Notes under the pieces: model-generated
Database searches by the model: none
Told to the model about the DNA's origin: nothing
The model's input: the letters and a program-made list of their open reading frames with translations, nothing else
Position numbers and translations under genes: made by a program
From: Micrococcales bacterium
GTDB taxonomy: Bacteria; Actinomycetota; Actinomycetes; Actinomycetales; Dermatophilaceae
Direction: 5' to 3'
Length of the DNA: 9,420 nucleotides
Assembly: GCA_003157445.1 (NCBI GenBank)
Contig: PMJN01000046.1
Location: forward strand, 1 to 9,420
Shown: positions 8,817 to 9,420 of the stretch, one piece after another
How positions within the stretch are numbered: position 1 is the stretch's first letter
How the letters are laid out: each line of letters starts with the position of its first letter

Positions 8817-9326
8817 TCACTCTTGTTCCGGAGGCCAGGTTTCGGCCTGGCCGGTGTCGCCGGGGTTGTCGAAGTCCTCTGCTGAGACATGATCCAGGAA
8901 CTCCCGGAAGCGCTCGACCTCGTCGTCATCTTCGGCTGCGATCGCCACGCCGGCTTCGTCCAGGAGGCTGTCCTCTACCAGGATCGAAGTGCCGGTGCGA
9001 AGTGCCAAGGCAATGGCATCAGAGGACCGAGCGCTGACCTCGATAGCCCCGTCGAATACAAGGGTGGCATGGAAGATGCTGTCCTTGAGTTCGACGATCC
9101 GAACCTCGACCAGCTTGTGCCCAAGGGCTTCGATGACATTCTTGAGAAGGTCATGTGTCATCGGGCGGGGCGGAACAACGCCCTGCTGGGCATACGCGAT
9201 TGCCGTGGCTTCGGCCGCCCCAATCCAGATCGGCAGATAACGTTCACCGCCCCGTTCGCGTAGCAGGACGATTGGCTGATTGGTCGGCATCTCGACGCGA
9301 ACGCCCAGGACGTCCAGTTCTCTCAC
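8817..9326 (-). CDS. Bifunctional nuclease family protein (DUF151/BFN domain), Rv1829 type
   Basis: This 169-residue protein is built mainly of one DUF151 domain (about 3-130). Conserved blocks are RYLPIWIG (29-36), an A-rich helix, PPRPMTHDLL (52-61), the FHATLVF strand (85-91) and VSARSSDAIALALRTG (97-112). The C-terminal 40 residues are highly acidic with the helix DDEVERFREFLDHVS, as in mycobacterial and corynebacterial relatives. Plant members were reported to have DNase and RNase activity; the role of the bacterial protein is not established, although it is almost always found beside the two MerR genes in Actinomycetota. An in-frame TAA at 9345-9347, the ftsR stop, bounds the frame and leaves GTG 9326 as the natural start. 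The start lacks a Shine-Dalgarno, but a -10 box lies 7 nt upstream, so the mRNA may be leaderless, or translation may follow termination of ftsR 18 nt earlier. Confidence 0.92.
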   Translation of the reverse strand: MRELDVLGVRVEMPTNQPIVLLRERGGERYLPIWIGAAEATAIAYAQQGVVPPRPMTHDLLKNVIEALGHKLVEVRIVELKDSIFHATLVFDGAIEVSARSSDAIALALRTGTSILVEDSLLDEAGVAIAAEDDDEVERFREFLDHVSAEDFDNPGDTGQAETWPPEQE

Positions 9327-9333
9327 CCAGACA

Positions 9334-9339
9334 ACGGTA
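9334..9339 (-). promoter_or_regulatory. Putative -10 box of the nuclease gene (leaderless start)
   Basis: Minus-strand TACCGT, embedded in GTACCGT, ends 7 nt before GTG 9326. The same GTACCGT forms the -10 of the MerR gene. No Shine-Dalgarno precedes the start codon. The -35 region, inside the end of ftsR, is weak. Confidence 0.4.
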
Positions 9340-9344
9340 CTCGC

Positions 9345-9420
9345 TTAGGTGGCAGCAAGTCCCGCCTTGACCAGAGCCGTGTGCAAAGCGATGCATTGGG
9401 CGAGGATCTGGGGCGTTGGA
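9345..9420 (-). CDS. ftsR: MerR-type regulator FtsR (Rv1828/Cg1631 type), C-terminal end only
   Basis: From the window edge a minus-strand frame runs 24 codons to TAA at 9345-9347. The peptide contains CIALHTALVKAGLAAT, which I align from memory with the C-terminus of mycobacterial Rv1828 (ITLHTSLIKS...). Its position directly upstream of the DUF151 gene is the conserved position of ftsR in Actinomycetota. FtsR activates ftsI and influences cell division in Corynebacterium glutamicum. No DNA-binding domain is inside the window, so the call depends on this short match plus synteny. Confidence 0.65.
   Translation of the reverse strand, partial: PTPQILAQCIALHTALVKAGLAAT

Noticed and set aside
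8889..9263. 124-codon plus-strand frame opposite the DUF151 gene
   Set aside because: It is the complement of a gene with clear family blocks and conserved synteny.

Overview
The window looks like ordinary core chromosome of a high-GC Gram-positive bacterium (Actinomycetota). Three signs support this. Codon third positions are strongly GC-biased and GTG is the start codon of most genes. Several genes have a TANNNT -10 box placed 6-7 nt before the start codon, which is typical of leaderless actinobacterial mRNAs. The right half also keeps a gene order known from mycobacteria and corynebacteria: ftsR (Rv1828 type), bifunctional nuclease (Rv1829 type), second MerR regulator (Rv1830/ResR type), gcvP (Rv1832 type). 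A propionibacterial relative is plausible, but I cannot prove the genus from the sequence alone.

Left part (1-576, minus strand): the first 48 codons of a PhzF-family isomerase-like protein, cut by the window edge, lie 6 nt behind an OsmC/Ohr-type peroxidase-like gene. They appear to form a two-gene unit transcribed leftward. A 71-bp divergent spacer (577-647) carrying a 7-bp dyad separates them from the next unit.

Middle (648-4939, plus strand): sbcD and sbcC overlap by four bases (GTGA) and encode the two subunits of the SbcCD (Mre11-Rad50-like) nuclease. All Mre11 phosphodiesterase motifs, both halves of the ABC ATPase and the CxxC zinc hook are present. The gene pair ends in a perfect 10-bp hairpin that lies inside the last codons of sbcC and probably terminates transcription from both sides.

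Right part (4957-9420, minus strand, read from right to left): the last 24 codons of ftsR; a DUF151 bifunctional-nuclease gene; a ResR-type MerR regulator with its own promoter and a strong ribosome binding site; a hairpin terminator; then an extended -10 promoter that overlaps that terminator, a single-aptamer glycine riboswitch, and gcvP (P protein of the glycine cleavage system). gcvP converges on sbcC with only 17 bp between the stop codons. Glycine probably controls gcvP through the leader RNA, possibly by freeing or hiding the Shine-Dalgarno sequence, since I see no U-tract terminator in the leader.

I found no mobile element, CRISPR array, tRNA, rRNA or foreign-looking island, and no clearly new biological system. 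The observations most worth checking are in the regulatory DNA: the terminator/promoter overlap and switch architecture before gcvP, the dyads around the MerR gene, and the coding-embedded terminator of sbcC.
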